Positions 1 to 8,272 of a stretch of 64,000 nucleotides of DNA are shown here, piece by piece. Below the pieces are notes generated by a model. The model made no database searches. It saw only the letters and a program-made list of their open reading frames with translations, and was not told the origin of the DNA. Each line of letters begins with the position of its first letter. Positions within the stretch are counted from its first letter, which is position 1. Position numbers and translations under genes: made by a program. This stretch comes from Sphaerisporangium sp040683095 (GTDB lineage: Bacteria; Actinomycetota; Actinomycetes; Streptosporangiales; Streptosporangiaceae), in NCBI RefSeq assembly GCF_040683095.1, contig NZ_JBFBCI010000002.1, positions 186,001 through 250,000 on the forward strand, in the 5' to 3' direction.

Positions 1-566
1 AGGCCCCGGGGGTAGATCCGGGAGATCGCGTCCGAGACGACCACGACGTGGAAGTCCCGCTCGCTCGCCTCGTAGATGGTGGTCCTCGGGCAGTTCGGGA
101 AGTTGGTCCCGATGACGGCGACCGTGTCGACGTCGAGGCCGTGCAGGTGACCGGCGAGCCCGGTCTCGTAGAAGGCGCCCCACCGCGGCTTGTACATCAC
201 CCACTCGCGGGCGGCGACGGGCTGGGCCTTGCCTTCGAGGAGCGCCTCGTGGTCGAGCAGGAACCCGTCGGGCGGCTGCAGCTCGGACCGCACCTCGCTG
301 CCCTCGGTCCCGGGCCGGACGACCGGCATGCCCGCGGCGATGAGCGAGCGCCGGGTGATCTCGGCGTTGGAGCCGTCCGCGTGGTAGAGGCGGACCATGT
401 GGACGATCGGCAGTCTGAGCGCGCGGAAGCCGTCCACCACCGAGCCCATGACCGGGACGAGTTCGTCGGTGCCGGGCATGGCGTGCAGGGAGTCGTTGCG
501 CGTGAAGTCGTTCTGCACGTTGATGGTGAGCAGCGCGCAGCGCCGCGGATCCAGAGTGTCAGACAT
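1..566 (-). CDS. isochorismatase-family cysteine hydrolase (3' end cut by window edge)
   Basis: The 188 visible codons start at the ATG at 566 and run off the left edge, so the C-terminus is missing. The cysteine-hydrolase triad is visible: Asp20 in LTINVQNDF, Lys126 in MYKPRWGAFYET and Cys159 in GTNFPNCPRTT. The family hydrolyses vinyl ethers, amides or carbamoyl groups; the substrate here is unknown. The start codon overlaps the stop of the upstream transglutaminase-like gene by 8 bp, so the two are probably translationally coupled and act in one pathway. The context (a divergent monooxygenase and a StrR-like regulator) suggests specialised metabolism, which is inference. Confidence 0.85.
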   Translation of the reverse strand, partial: MSDTLDPRRCALLTINVQNDFTRNDSLHAMPGTDELVPVMGSVVDGFRALRLPIVHMVRLYHADGSNAEITRRSLIAAGMPVVRPGTEGSEVRSELQPPDGFLLDHEALLEGKAQPVAAREWVMYKPRWGAFYETGLAGHLHGLDVDTVAVIGTNFPNCPRTTIYEASERDFHVVVVSDAISRIYPRG

Positions 567-1542
567 TCTCGGTTCCTCCCGTCCCGGCGTGCGCCGCGCG
601 GATGTCGGAGCGGACCACGACCCGGGCCGGGTCTCCCCCGCAGGCGTGCGCGGCGAGCGGCTCGTCCGCCAGGCCGTCGCAGAGCACGACGCGGTTGAAC
701 GCCGAGCCGACGCACAGGTCCTGGAACACCTGGGCGCCGGGCGAGAACCGGGCCGCGAGCTGCGGGGTGGTCACGTCCACGGCCTTCGGGCGGCCGTCGT
801 CGTCGATCACCTCGACCCAGGCGTACGGCACCTCCGCGATCCCCGCGGGGGCGTCGCAGAACCAGCCTCGGCGCGCTTCCGCCTCGTACCCCTCGATGCG
901 GAAGCGGTCCGCGAGATAGAGGCTGCCCGCGACGCAGCCGGTGGCGCCGAGGTCGTGCACCGCGTCGTAGTCGACCTGCAGGTCCTCCGGCAGCATCTGC
1001 CAGCGCAGGCCGCCTTCGAGGTACTCGTACGCGATCTTGCGCAGCAGCGGGGACACCAGCGGCGTCCTGGTCCCGCGCGTGACCACCGAGGCGGTGTAGG
1101 CGGCCTCGCGCTCCGAGGGGGCGGGGAGCAGGGCGCGGGACCTGCCGCCGCCGAACGATCCGCCCGTGGGCTCGTGCAGGGACCACGCGGCAGGGCCCCG
1201 GCAGTCACCGCACTCCAGGCGCAGCGTGAGACGCCACGCCCGGGGGACGGTCAGGCCGCCGGTCCCGCCGGCGGTGAAACGGAAAAGCGTGCCGAACGCC
1301 CGTTCCGGCAAGGTGCGCCCGGTGCCCGAATAGATGGCCAGGTTGTAAAGGTCGTCGGGGTCGAACAGGCGGTCGGCGCCGTCGTCGGCGTACGGAAGCC
1401 CCGCCTCGGCCAGCTCCGCCAGGTCGCCGTCGTCGCATCCAAGAATCTCGCGGGCGGTCCGGCGGTCCACCGACGGCCTGCCGAACCGGATCGGAACGAA
1501 CGAAATGCGATTCGCGACCGCGGTCCAGTCGACCGAGCTCAT
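559..1542 (-). CDS. transglutaminase-like protein, possible biosynthetic enzyme
   Basis: 327 aa. The start at 1542 (MSSVDW) is chosen because AAGGAGG lies 10 nt upstream; longer readings lack such a site. Residues 25-70 look like a small helical domain (DRRTAREILGCDDGDLAELA). Residues ~195-260 match the transglutaminase-like core: Cys203 in GATGCVAGSLYLADRF, then EGYEAEARRGW, then AWVEV and VDVTTP with Asp256. The residue before AWVEV, normally the catalytic His, is Tyr240, so the usual Cys-His-Asp triad is altered. Acyl transfer or amide chemistry is possible, but loss of His may mean another mechanism or a structural role. It overlaps the downstream cysteine hydrolase by 8 bp. The fold call is moderate in confidence and the function is unknown. 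Confidence 0.65.
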   Translation of the reverse strand: MSSVDWTAVANRISFVPIRFGRPSVDRRTAREILGCDDGDLAELAEAGLPYADDGADRLFDPDDLYNLAIYSGTGRTLPERAFGTLFRFTAGGTGGLTVPRAWRLTLRLECGDCRGPAAWSLHEPTGGSFGGGRSRALLPAPSEREAAYTASVVTRGTRTPLVSPLLRKIAYEYLEGGLRWQMLPEDLQVDYDAVHDLGATGCVAGSLYLADRFRIEGYEAEARRGWFCDAPAGIAEVPYAWVEVIDDDGRPKAVDVTTPQLAARFSPGAQVFQDLCVGSAFNRVVLCDGLADEPLAAHACGGDPARVVVRSDIRAAHAGTGGTENV

Positions 1543-2024
1543 GGCATCCCACCCTCCTTGTCTTTTTCTTGGGCCGCGCACGCGCGGAACACCGTCGCGT
1601 GCGAACAATGCAGGGCCCGTCCGCCGCCTGGGACGAAAGGCGGGCGCGGTGGATCGATTTCGGCGGGAGGGGCTCCGTGACGCAGCCACTGTGACATCCC
1701 GGGCCCGTGTTCGGGGGACGGCGACATGGACGGCGCGAACGCCGGGGAGGGAGAACGGCCGGGTTCACGGGGGCGGACCTGCGGACGGCGGGCTCGGGCG
1801 CAGGGCCGCGCGGGTTCGAACGAGGATTTTCCTCGGTTGGACGTCCCCGCCGCGGACCGGTTTCACGCCGTCCTTCGCCGTGTATTCGCACGCGTCCAGG
1901 ACGACGTACCCTCGTCGCGGGCGTGCCATTACTCCGCCGGACGCCCGCGACGCCCGCATTCGCGTCACCGGACGGCCGTGTTAGCTTTTTCCGTCGACCC
2001 CGGCAAGGAAGGACCGATAAGGTT
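1543..2024. promoter_or_regulatory. divergent promoter region of the metabolite-cluster edge
   Basis: 482 bp between the divergent transglutaminase-like and monooxygenase genes, with no convincing gene. It must hold both promoters. A hairpin-like inverted repeat (CGAGGA-ttt-TCCTCG, 1821-1835) sits about 190 bp before the monooxygenase and could be an operator. GTTCGAAC just upstream of it resembles one half of the StrR-type GTTCGA element, but no clear full StrR site was found. Confidence 0.4.
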
Positions 2025-3254
2025 ATGGAGAATTCGACGGGCGCCGGAATCCTCACCGGCGGCGCGGCGGGCATTCCCGTCCCCGGCGATGAGGAACTCG
2101 TGGCACGGGCCGCCGCCCTGCGCGAGCATTTATGGGCGGACGCCGCGGAATCCGACCGTTCCCGCCGTCTCACCGACGCCACCGTCGAGAAGATCACCCG
2201 CGCGGGCCTGACGCGGCTGATGACGCCGGCGCGGTTCGGCGGCCACGAATCCGGCATGCGCACGCTGCTCGGGGTCACCTCGGAGCTCGGCCGCGGCTGC
2301 TGCTCGGCCTCGTGGGTCACCGGGCTCTTCAACGCCGGCAACTTCGTCGTGTCCCTGTTCCCCGAGCGCACCCAGGACGAGGTGTTCGGGACGAACCCGG
2401 ACGCGCGGACCGCCCTGGTGCTGGGCCTGCCGTCCCGGTCGGTGGAAGACGCCGGGGACGGGGTCGTCGTCAGCGGCCGGTGGGCCTACGCGTCCGGCTC
2501 CCTGCACGCCGACTGGATCGGCGTCCTGGTCGCGCTCCCGACCGAGGCGGGCAGGCCGTCCGTGCACATCGCGCTGCTGCGCCGCGACGAGGTCGAGGTC
2601 GAGGACACCTGGTTCTTCGTCGGCATGCGCGGCACCGGCAGCAACACGGTGGCCGCCGACCGCGTGACCGTTCCCCGGCACCGCCTGCTCCCCTACGCGC
2701 CGGTGCTCAACGGCGAGACCGACGGCCTGGTCGACGAGGGGCACCTGTACCGCAACAGCCTGACCGCCGTGTTCTCGCTCAGCGTGATCGGCTCGCTCGT
2801 CGGCGGCGCCGAGGCGGCGTTCGACTTCGTGCGCGAGCGGGCGCACGACCGTCCCGCCGCCGGATCCACCTACGCCCGGCAGGCCGAGTCGCCGACGCTG
2901 CAGCTCGACCTGAGCACGGCGGCCATGAAGATCGACACCGCGCGGCTGCACGCGCGGCGCGTCGCCGACACGATCGACGAGTTCGCGCGCGCCAAGGTGA
3001 ACGCGGACCTGGAGACGCGTGCCCGCGTCCGCATGGAGGCGACCCACGTCGCCCAGCAGTGCCGCGAGGCGGTCGACGTCCTGGTCACCGCGTACGGCAC
3101 CTCGGCGTTCGACGAGTCCAGCCCGCTCCAGCGCATCTGGCGCGACGTCAACGTCGGCGGCAGGCACGCGGGCTTCGGCATGGGGATCCCGCAGCAGGTC
3201 CACGGCCGGGCCCTGGTCGGACGGGACCCGCGCGAGATCAGCTTCCTCGTCTGA
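2025..3254 (+). CDS. acyl-CoA dehydrogenase-fold flavin-dependent monooxygenase
   Basis: 409 aa. The start ATG at 2025 follows AAGGAAGGA by 11 nt; the reading frame stays open upstream but without a supporting start. The three acyl-CoA dehydrogenase domains are recognisable: N-terminal helices (~20-120), a beta domain (~130-225, with SGRWAYASGSLHADW) and C-terminal helices (~240-395, ending IPQQVHGRALVGRDPREIS). The overall pattern is that of group D flavin monooxygenases (HsaA/HpaB-like hydroxylases and VlmH-like N-hydroxylases), which use reduced flavin from a separate reductase, rather than of a true beta-oxidation dehydrogenase. No reductase is adjacent. It is divergent from the transglutaminase-like/hydrolase pair and convergent with the StrR-like gene. 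Substrate unknown. Confidence 0.75.
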   Translation: MENSTGAGILTGGAAGIPVPGDEELVARAAALREHLWADAAESDRSRRLTDATVEKITRAGLTRLMTPARFGGHESGMRTLLGVTSELGRGCCSASWVTGLFNAGNFVVSLFPERTQDEVFGTNPDARTALVLGLPSRSVEDAGDGVVVSGRWAYASGSLHADWIGVLVALPTEAGRPSVHIALLRRDEVEVEDTWFFVGMRGTGSNTVAADRVTVPRHRLLPYAPVLNGETDGLVDEGHLYRNSLTAVFSLSVIGSLVGGAEAAFDFVRERAHDRPAAGSTYARQAESPTLQLDLSTAAMKIDTARLHARRVADTIDEFARAKVNADLETRARVRMEATHVAQQCREAVDVLVTAYGTSAFDESSPLQRIWRDVNVGGRHAGFGMGIPQQVHGRALVGRDPREISFLV

Positions 3255-3275
3255 CGCGCCCGGACGACCGCCGGC

Positions 3276-4295
3276 TCATCGGACGCGGCTGCTCATCTGG
3301 TGCGCGACCTGCCGCCAGACCTCCGCGCACTCCCGGGCGGCGTTCGCGACCAGCTCCCTGCAGTGCGGCGGCACGTTCTCGATGAGGCTGTTCCACTGGT
3401 CGGGGCTCAGCATGGTGTTGGCGTCCAGCAGGCGCAGCAGCAGGCGGCCCTGGTCGGTGTACCTGATGGAGGGGTCCCTCTTCAGGATCGGCAGGATGCG
3501 CGCCGCCCCGGGGAACCCGTCGGCCGCGGGCTCCTCCGGCGCCGGCTCCTCGCGCGGCCCGGCGGCCACGGGGACGCTCGGCCGTTCCCCGCGCTTCGGC
3601 AGCACGGGGCTCTCACCCCGGCGGACCCGGTTGCGCACGTCCCGCGCGGTCGCCAGCGAGACGCCCACGGCCTTGGCGATCTGCCGCAGCGTCGCGTCGG
3701 GGTTCTCCATGATGAACTTCGCCGCCAGCCTGCGGCCCTCCCCGCTGTCGACGGGCCGCATCCTGCCGTCGTGGCCGAGCCGGACGTCCATCCGGGGAAG
3801 CTCCTCGGTCAGCCGGCTGCGGATCCCGCCCACCGTCTTCGGCGACAACCCCGTGCTGCCCGCGATCATCCGGTCCGACCACTGCGGATGCGACCGGATG
3901 ATCCGCTCCGCCGCGGCCGTCCGGTCCGCGTGCGTCAACGGCAGGCCGTGCTTGGTGTTGGCCCGGACGGCGAGCACGAAAACCTCATCTTCGTCGCCGT
4001 CGAAGAACCGCACGTCGATCTCACGCTGGTCTCTGAGCTCGGCCGCCTTCAGCCGGTGCATCCCGTCGATGACGCGCATGGTCTCCCGGTGCACGATGAT
4101 CGGCGGCAGCACCTCGCCCGACTGCGCGAGCATCCGGGCGTGCTCGGCGCTCTCGCCGGCCAGCCGCGGCGAGTCCGCCGCGCGCACCGACGCGATCGGC
4201 ACGCGCTCCACGGGCAGCCGGTCCACCAGAACGTCCCACAACTGCGCCGACGAACAACGATCGCCGACGGCCGGTTCCATCTCGACCATGGTCAC
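3276..4295 (-). CDS. StrR/NovG-type ParB-domain pathway-specific regulator
   Basis: 339 aa, matching the usual ~320-350 aa of StrR-like activators. An N-terminal ParB-like nuclease fold is seen (ESAEHARMLAQSGEVLPPII, then VIDGMHRLKAAEL at ~95-110). It is followed by a helix-turn-helix region (SDRMIAGSTGLSPKTVGGI at ~155-175) and a second helical segment with LRQIAKAVGVSLATARDV. Such proteins activate antibiotic clusters (streptomycin, novobiocin, glycopeptides). The GTG start at 4295 is preferred because GGGAGG lies 9 nt upstream; the ATG at 4289 is the alternative. It ends 21 bp from the convergent monooxygenase gene. The family call is strong; the target genes are inferred to be its neighbours. 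Confidence 0.85.
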   Translation of the reverse strand: MTMVEMEPAVGDRCSSAQLWDVLVDRLPVERVPIASVRAADSPRLAGESAEHARMLAQSGEVLPPIIVHRETMRVIDGMHRLKAAELRDQREIDVRFFDGDEDEVFVLAVRANTKHGLPLTHADRTAAAERIIRSHPQWSDRMIAGSTGLSPKTVGGIRSRLTEELPRMDVRLGHDGRMRPVDSGEGRRLAAKFIMENPDATLRQIAKAVGVSLATARDVRNRVRRGESPVLPKRGERPSVPVAAGPREEPAPEEPAADGFPGAARILPILKRDPSIRYTDQGRLLLRLLDANTMLSPDQWNSLIENVPPHCRELVANAARECAEVWRQVAHQMSSRVR

Positions 4296-4732
4296 TGCCT
4301 TCGTCCTCCCAAGTCCGTCCGGGGCCCGGCCTCCGGTTCACGAGAACCGGACGGCCGGCGTGTCCGATACGAGAATCAGCCGGCGCGGCGGCGGATCGCG
4401 GACGTCCGAGACCATGCCTCCGGCGCGGCACGCAGCCTCGTCCCCGGTACGAGCTGCGAGTGGAACAGCACCTGGCCGCCGGTGGTGCGGCGCCGTCGAC
4501 CAGGCGACACGGTGGAAACTGGACCGCTCAACACCCGCCCCGCGGGAAATGTTCCGGGGCGTCCCCTGGGCGGCGATACGGCCCTGGCCGCGCGCGCTCG
4601 ACCGGCCGGAGTTCGTCCGGCCCACCGGCTGAGAGCGCCCGGGGACGGGGCCTGCGCGAGGGAACCGCCGCCCCGTCCTGCTCGTTGCCTGTTCGGTCAT
4701 TGTGATGTCCGACGACAGCAGGAGAGGAAACC
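4296..4732. promoter_or_regulatory. divergent intergenic region between strR-like gene and spo0M
   Basis: 437 bp with no convincing gene on either strand. It contains the promoters of the StrR-like gene (left) and of spo0M (right) and a perfect palindrome listed separately. Nothing else recognisable. Confidence 0.4.
4333..4350. promoter_or_regulatory. perfect inverted repeat, candidate operator of the StrR-like gene
   Basis: CCGGTTC-ACGA-GAACCGG: 7-bp arms separated by 4 bp, 38-55 bp upstream of the StrR-like start. The position fits an autoregulatory or repressor site. It does not match the published long StrR consensus in full, so the binding protein is unknown. Confidence 0.35.
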
Positions 4733-5749
4733 GTGGTCTTCAAACGGATGCTGGGAGCCTTAGGTGTCGGGGGCCCTTCGGTCGACACGGTCCTGGCCAC
4801 ACCGCGCGTGCTGCCCGGCGGATCGCTGAGCGGAGAGGTGCGCGTCAAGGGCGGCGAGATCCCCTCCGACATCGAGTACGTCGCGCTCTCGCTGGTCACG
4901 CGGGTCGAGGTCGAGCACGGCGACTCCGAGCACACCGGCACCGCCGAGTTCTTCAGGGCGCAGGTCTCGGGGCCGCTCCACCTCTCCGAGGGCGGGTACC
5001 ACACCATCCCGTTCCACCTTCCCGTCCCGTGGGAGACGCCGATCACCGAGACGCACGGCGGCGCGCTGTACGGCGCGACCGTCGGCGTGCGCACCGAGCT
5101 GTCGGTCGCCAGGGCCGTCGACAAGGGCGACCTCGACGCCGTCTCGGTCGCGCCGCTGCCCTCGCAGGAGCGGGTGCTGGACGGCTTCGCCCGGCTCGGC
5201 TTCCACCTCAAGAAGGCCGACATGGAGGCGGGCCGCATCCAGGGCGTGCACCAGCAGCTCCCGTTCTTCCAGGAGATCGAGTTCTACCCGCCCGCGCAGT
5301 GGGCCGGGCGCGTCAACGAGGTCGAGCTGACCTTCGTCGCCGACCCGCACGGGCTGGCCGTGATCCTCGAGGCCGACAAGCGCGGCGGGCTGTTCACCTC
5401 CGGGCACGACACCTACGGCCGTTTCCAGGTCGGCCACGAGCAGGCCGCGCAGATGGACTGGGCCGCCGAGATCGGCCGCTGGATGGACGGGCTGGCCCAC
5501 CACCACGGCGGCGGCCACCCCATGATGGGCGGCCACGACCCGTACGGGCACGGCGGCCACCACGGCGGCCACTACGGCGAGCCCCACCACGGGCACTACG
5601 AGCACGACCGGCACCGCGGCGGGCCGGGCTGGGGCACGGTGGCCGCGGTCGGGGCGGCCGGACTCATCGGCGGCATCGTCGCGGCGGAGGTCGTCGACGA
5701 GATCGGCGACTTCTTCGAGGGCGACGAGGGGGACGGCGGCGGCTGGTAG
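4733..5749 (+). CDS. spo0M: Spo0M-type sporulation-control protein with His/Gly-rich tail
   Basis: 338 aa. GTG start at 4733, preceded by AGGAGAGGAA. Residues 1-235 are a Spo0M/arrestin-like beta-sandwich: FKRMLGALGVGGPSVDTVL at the start, GGSLSGEVRVKGG, and PFHLPVPWETPITE. Spo0M proteins are cytosolic, arrestin-like, and influence sporulation or cell division. Residues ~250-305 form a striking His/Gly-rich stretch (HHHGGGHPMMGGHDPYGHGG and more) that could bind metal. It is followed by a hydrophobic Gly/Ala segment (TVAAVGAAGLIGGIVAAEVV) and an acidic end. The last 86 bp of the gene and 36 bp beyond it are repeated in inverted orientation at 14794-14914. Confidence 0.85.
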   Translation: MVFKRMLGALGVGGPSVDTVLATPRVLPGGSLSGEVRVKGGEIPSDIEYVALSLVTRVEVEHGDSEHTGTAEFFRAQVSGPLHLSEGGYHTIPFHLPVPWETPITETHGGALYGATVGVRTELSVARAVDKGDLDAVSVAPLPSQERVLDGFARLGFHLKKADMEAGRIQGVHQQLPFFQEIEFYPPAQWAGRVNEVELTFVADPHGLAVILEADKRGGLFTSGHDTYGRFQVGHEQAAQMDWAAEIGRWMDGLAHHHGGGHPMMGGHDPYGHGGHHGGHYGEPHHGHYEHDRHRGGPGWGTVAAVGAAGLIGGIVAAEVVDEIGDFFEGDEGDGGGW

Positions 5750-5785
5750 GAGTCCCGCGGCTCACCGACGCGGGCGGCCTCCCGG
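5664..5785 (+). repeat. left copy of a ~122-bp inverted repeat (spo0M 3' end)
   Basis: The spo0M 3' end and the following 36 bp reappear as the reverse complement at 14794-14914. By eye there are about three substitutions and one single-base deletion over ~122 bp. Similarity stops abruptly at 5664 and 5785. The two copies face each other and enclose the catabolic island. Confidence 0.85.
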
Positions 5786-5895
5786 CTGCTGCACACACGC
5801 CGGTCGACATGGAAGTCAAGACCGGCCCCACGGCCTGGTCCCAAACCAACCATCCGCGTCCTCCTCGGGCTTGGGGCTCGGCCGGCCGTTCCTCC

Positions 5896-7725
5896 TTAGT
5901 TCGGCCTCGGGCGCACGTGGTTCGCGATCGCCGCGTCGTCGTCCGCGCCGTACATTTCGTCGATCAGTGTCGCGAACGAGCTCACGACGGCATTTCGCTT
6001 GATCTTGCCGTTCGCGGTCCGCTCGCCTCGCTCGGGCGCCAAGGGCCGCGGCAGAACACGGAAGTCTTTCAGCTGCTCTACACGCGCAAGGTCTGCGTTG
6101 ACCCGTTCGACCTCTGCTCGTAGGCGTTCGGCCAGCGTCGTCGCCGACTGCGCCTGTGCGGTCGCACTCGGCTCAAGCAGGACGGTGAGGTACTTGCGCG
6201 CGTCGCCGACGACGATCGCCTCGTTGATCAGCAAGCTCTCCTTCAACCGGGTTTCGATGGGCTGAGGATTGATCGTTTTGCCGCCCCGGGTGATGATCAC
6301 ATCCTTCTTCCGGCCGATGAGCCGGATGTCGCCGTGGGCTGTGCGCTCTATCAGGTCACCAGTGCGGAACCACCCGTCCTGCAGAACGGCCTCGGTCTCC
6401 GTGGGGTCACGCCAGTACCCGCTGAAGAGAAGTGGTGCGCGGACCAGCATTTCGCCATCGTCCGCGACTTTCACCTGAAAGCGTGGATCAGGGAATTCCC
6501 TGCCGATGAAACCCGGACGAGGGAACCGCTGGTCGAATTGCGCAACGGGGCTGCCGGCCGTCTCGGTGAGTCCATAGTTCTCGCGGAGATCGAGCCCCCA
6601 GATCTGCCACAGCGCCATGACGCTCTCCGGCATCGCGGCCGAAGCGGTCCATGCAACGCGGAGGCGATCCATTCCGACGCTTGCTCGCAGTGGCAGGAAG
6701 ACACCATGGAGCGCGGCGGTGTAAGCGATTCGCAACAATACCGAGGGGTGGCTGCCGGACCAGCGCCGCTCGGCCATTCGGCGACCCGCCCACATCGCGC
6801 TTTTGTAGGCGTAGCGTCGAACTCTGGACCAAGAGCCGGTTCGTGCGATCAGCTCGCTTGCGATCTTCTCATAGAAGCGGGGCGGCCACAGTTGTGCCGT
6901 CGGTCGTACCGTGCGCAGCGCATCCTCGTACTCCTCGATGCGGCAGAAGGTCACCACGAGACGGGTGAGCAGCGGTGTGAAGATAAGGAGCAGCGCCGGT
7001 GCCACGTGCGCTAGCGGCAGGAAGCCGACGATGTCGTGCTGTCGGGTGGGGATCTCCGGGTAGAGGCCGACGACGGGCTGGATCGCGTGTTGAAGCGTCC
7101 GATGCGAGTGTGTGACGCCTTTCGGAACTCCCGTGGACCCCGACGTGTAGAAGAGCACGGCGGCGGCGTCGAGGGAACCGCCGGCGACCAACTCGGAGAG
7201 ACGATCCGGGCCGTCGTCGGCGTACTGTGCTCCTTCTTCGCACAGTGCTTCCCACGTTGTCCTTTTGATCGCCTCGGGTAGCTCCGGCGGAGTGGCGTCG
7301 ATTCCGACCACAAGCCGCAGCGTCGGTGTGTTCGCGGCGATCTTCGCTACCTTGGTGAGCTCCGTCGCCGTCTCGCCGATGAAGGCGACCGCCTCGCTGT
7401 GCGCGAGGAGTTGCTCGATCTCGGCGGGTGAGTTGGTCGGGTACACGCCGATCACGGCCCCGCCGACACTCTGCACGGCCAGTGCGGCGAAGACCCATTC
7501 CGGGCGTGCGCTGCTCATCACCGCGACGCGGTCGCCGTGCCGCACACCTTGCGCGACAAGGCCGAGCGCGAGATCGCGCACGCGGTCCACGTACGACCGC
7601 CACGTGATCGCCTGCACGACCCCATTGCGCGAATAGCGCAGCGCGACGGCGTTGGGTTCTCTGCTCGCGCGATCGAGCAGCAGCCCCGGAAGCGTCCGGG
7701 TCGGTGTGAAATTGATCAGATCCAT
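5896..7725 (-). CDS. long-chain acyl-CoA synthetase (AMP-forming), FadD15-like
   Basis: 609 aa when started at the ATG at 7725 (MDLINFTPTRT). A longer GTG reading from 7782 would overlap the flavin reductase and has poorly placed Shine-Dalgarno sequence. ANL-superfamily motifs are visible: P-loop YTSGSTGVPKGVTHSH (~205), NYGLTETAG (~390), WFRTGDL and the hinge IGRKKDVIITRGGKTINP (~500). The C-terminus has NGKIKRN, with the adenylation lysine. The length and the ITRGGKTINPQPIE motif fit FAA1/FadD15-type fatty acyl-CoA ligases. It activates a carboxylate to its CoA thioester. It is last in the leftward gene group with the flavin reductase and enoyl-CoA hydratases. Confidence 0.88.
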   Translation of the reverse strand: MDLINFTPTRTLPGLLLDRASREPNAVALRYSRNGVVQAITWRSYVDRVRDLALGLVAQGVRHGDRVAVMSSARPEWVFAALAVQSVGGAVIGVYPTNSPAEIEQLLAHSEAVAFIGETATELTKVAKIAANTPTLRLVVGIDATPPELPEAIKRTTWEALCEEGAQYADDGPDRLSELVAGGSLDAAAVLFYTSGSTGVPKGVTHSHRTLQHAIQPVVGLYPEIPTRQHDIVGFLPLAHVAPALLLIFTPLLTRLVVTFCRIEEYEDALRTVRPTAQLWPPRFYEKIASELIARTGSWSRVRRYAYKSAMWAGRRMAERRWSGSHPSVLLRIAYTAALHGVFLPLRASVGMDRLRVAWTASAAMPESVMALWQIWGLDLRENYGLTETAGSPVAQFDQRFPRPGFIGREFPDPRFQVKVADDGEMLVRAPLLFSGYWRDPTETEAVLQDGWFRTGDLIERTAHGDIRLIGRKKDVIITRGGKTINPQPIETRLKESLLINEAIVVGDARKYLTVLLEPSATAQAQSATTLAERLRAEVERVNADLARVEQLKDFRVLPRPLAPERGERTANGKIKRNAVVSSFATLIDEMYGADDDAAIANHVRPRPN

Positions 7726-7771
7726 GACACGGACTCTCTTCCAGAGCCGACAAGCCCAGGCCCGATGAAGT

Positions 7772-8272
7772 TCATGCGGCACTCTCCCCGAGCTGGAGGA
7801 AGCCGCCTCTGTACCACATCACCGGCTTGCCGCTGCCCGTCCGCGCGTCATGCACACGACCGATGAGGATCACGTGATCTCCGCCGGGTACGGCTTGCTC
7901 TAGTTCGCAACGAATGACTGCCGCTGCGTCGGGCAGTAGCGGATGACCCTCCTGATCGAACTCGAAGCTTCCGTACGCGAATTTGTTCTCACCTTTTGTC
8001 GCGAACTTCATCGCCAGCTCCGCGTGTGCGGGCGTCACGATGTTCACGACGAACCGCTCGGCCGCCATGAAGACGGGGAAGCAGTCCGCTACTCGGTTCA
8101 AGCACACCAGAACGAGCGGCGGATCGAGTGACAGCGCCGCGAAGGAACTCGCGGTGAACCCGTGCAGCGTACCTGCCTCGCTGCGCGTCGTCACGATCGT
8201 CACGCCTGAAGGGAAGCGGGCCAATGCCGAGCGGAAGGTGGCCGGGTCCAGCCCGTGAACTTGATCAGCCAT
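7772..8272 (-). CDS. flavin reductase (HpaC-like), partner of a flavin monooxygenase
   Basis: 166 aa from the ATG at 8272, which overlaps the upstream enoyl-CoA hydratase stop by 8 bp. Flavin-reductase-like FMN-binding fold: FRSALARFPSGVTIVTTR near the N-terminus, GFTASSFAALSLDPPLVLVCLN, then FVVNIV and GDHVILIGRV. These proteins reduce FMN/FAD with NAD(P)H and supply it to a two-component monooxygenase. The truncated LLM monooxygenase in the same gene group is a possible former partner; the intact monooxygenase at 2025 is another but is distant. Confidence 0.85.
   Translation of the reverse strand: MADQVHGLDPATFRSALARFPSGVTIVTTRSEAGTLHGFTASSFAALSLDPPLVLVCLNRVADCFPVFMAAERFVVNIVTPAHAELAMKFATKGENKFAYGSFEFDQEGHPLLPDAAAVIRCELEQAVPGGDHVILIGRVHDARTGSGKPVMWYRGGFLQLGESAA

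Noticed and set aside
1811..1818. full StrR operator at GTTCGAAC in the divergent promoter
   Set aside because: The published element needs two GTTCGACTG-type arms 11 bp apart; only a short half-like palindrome is present.
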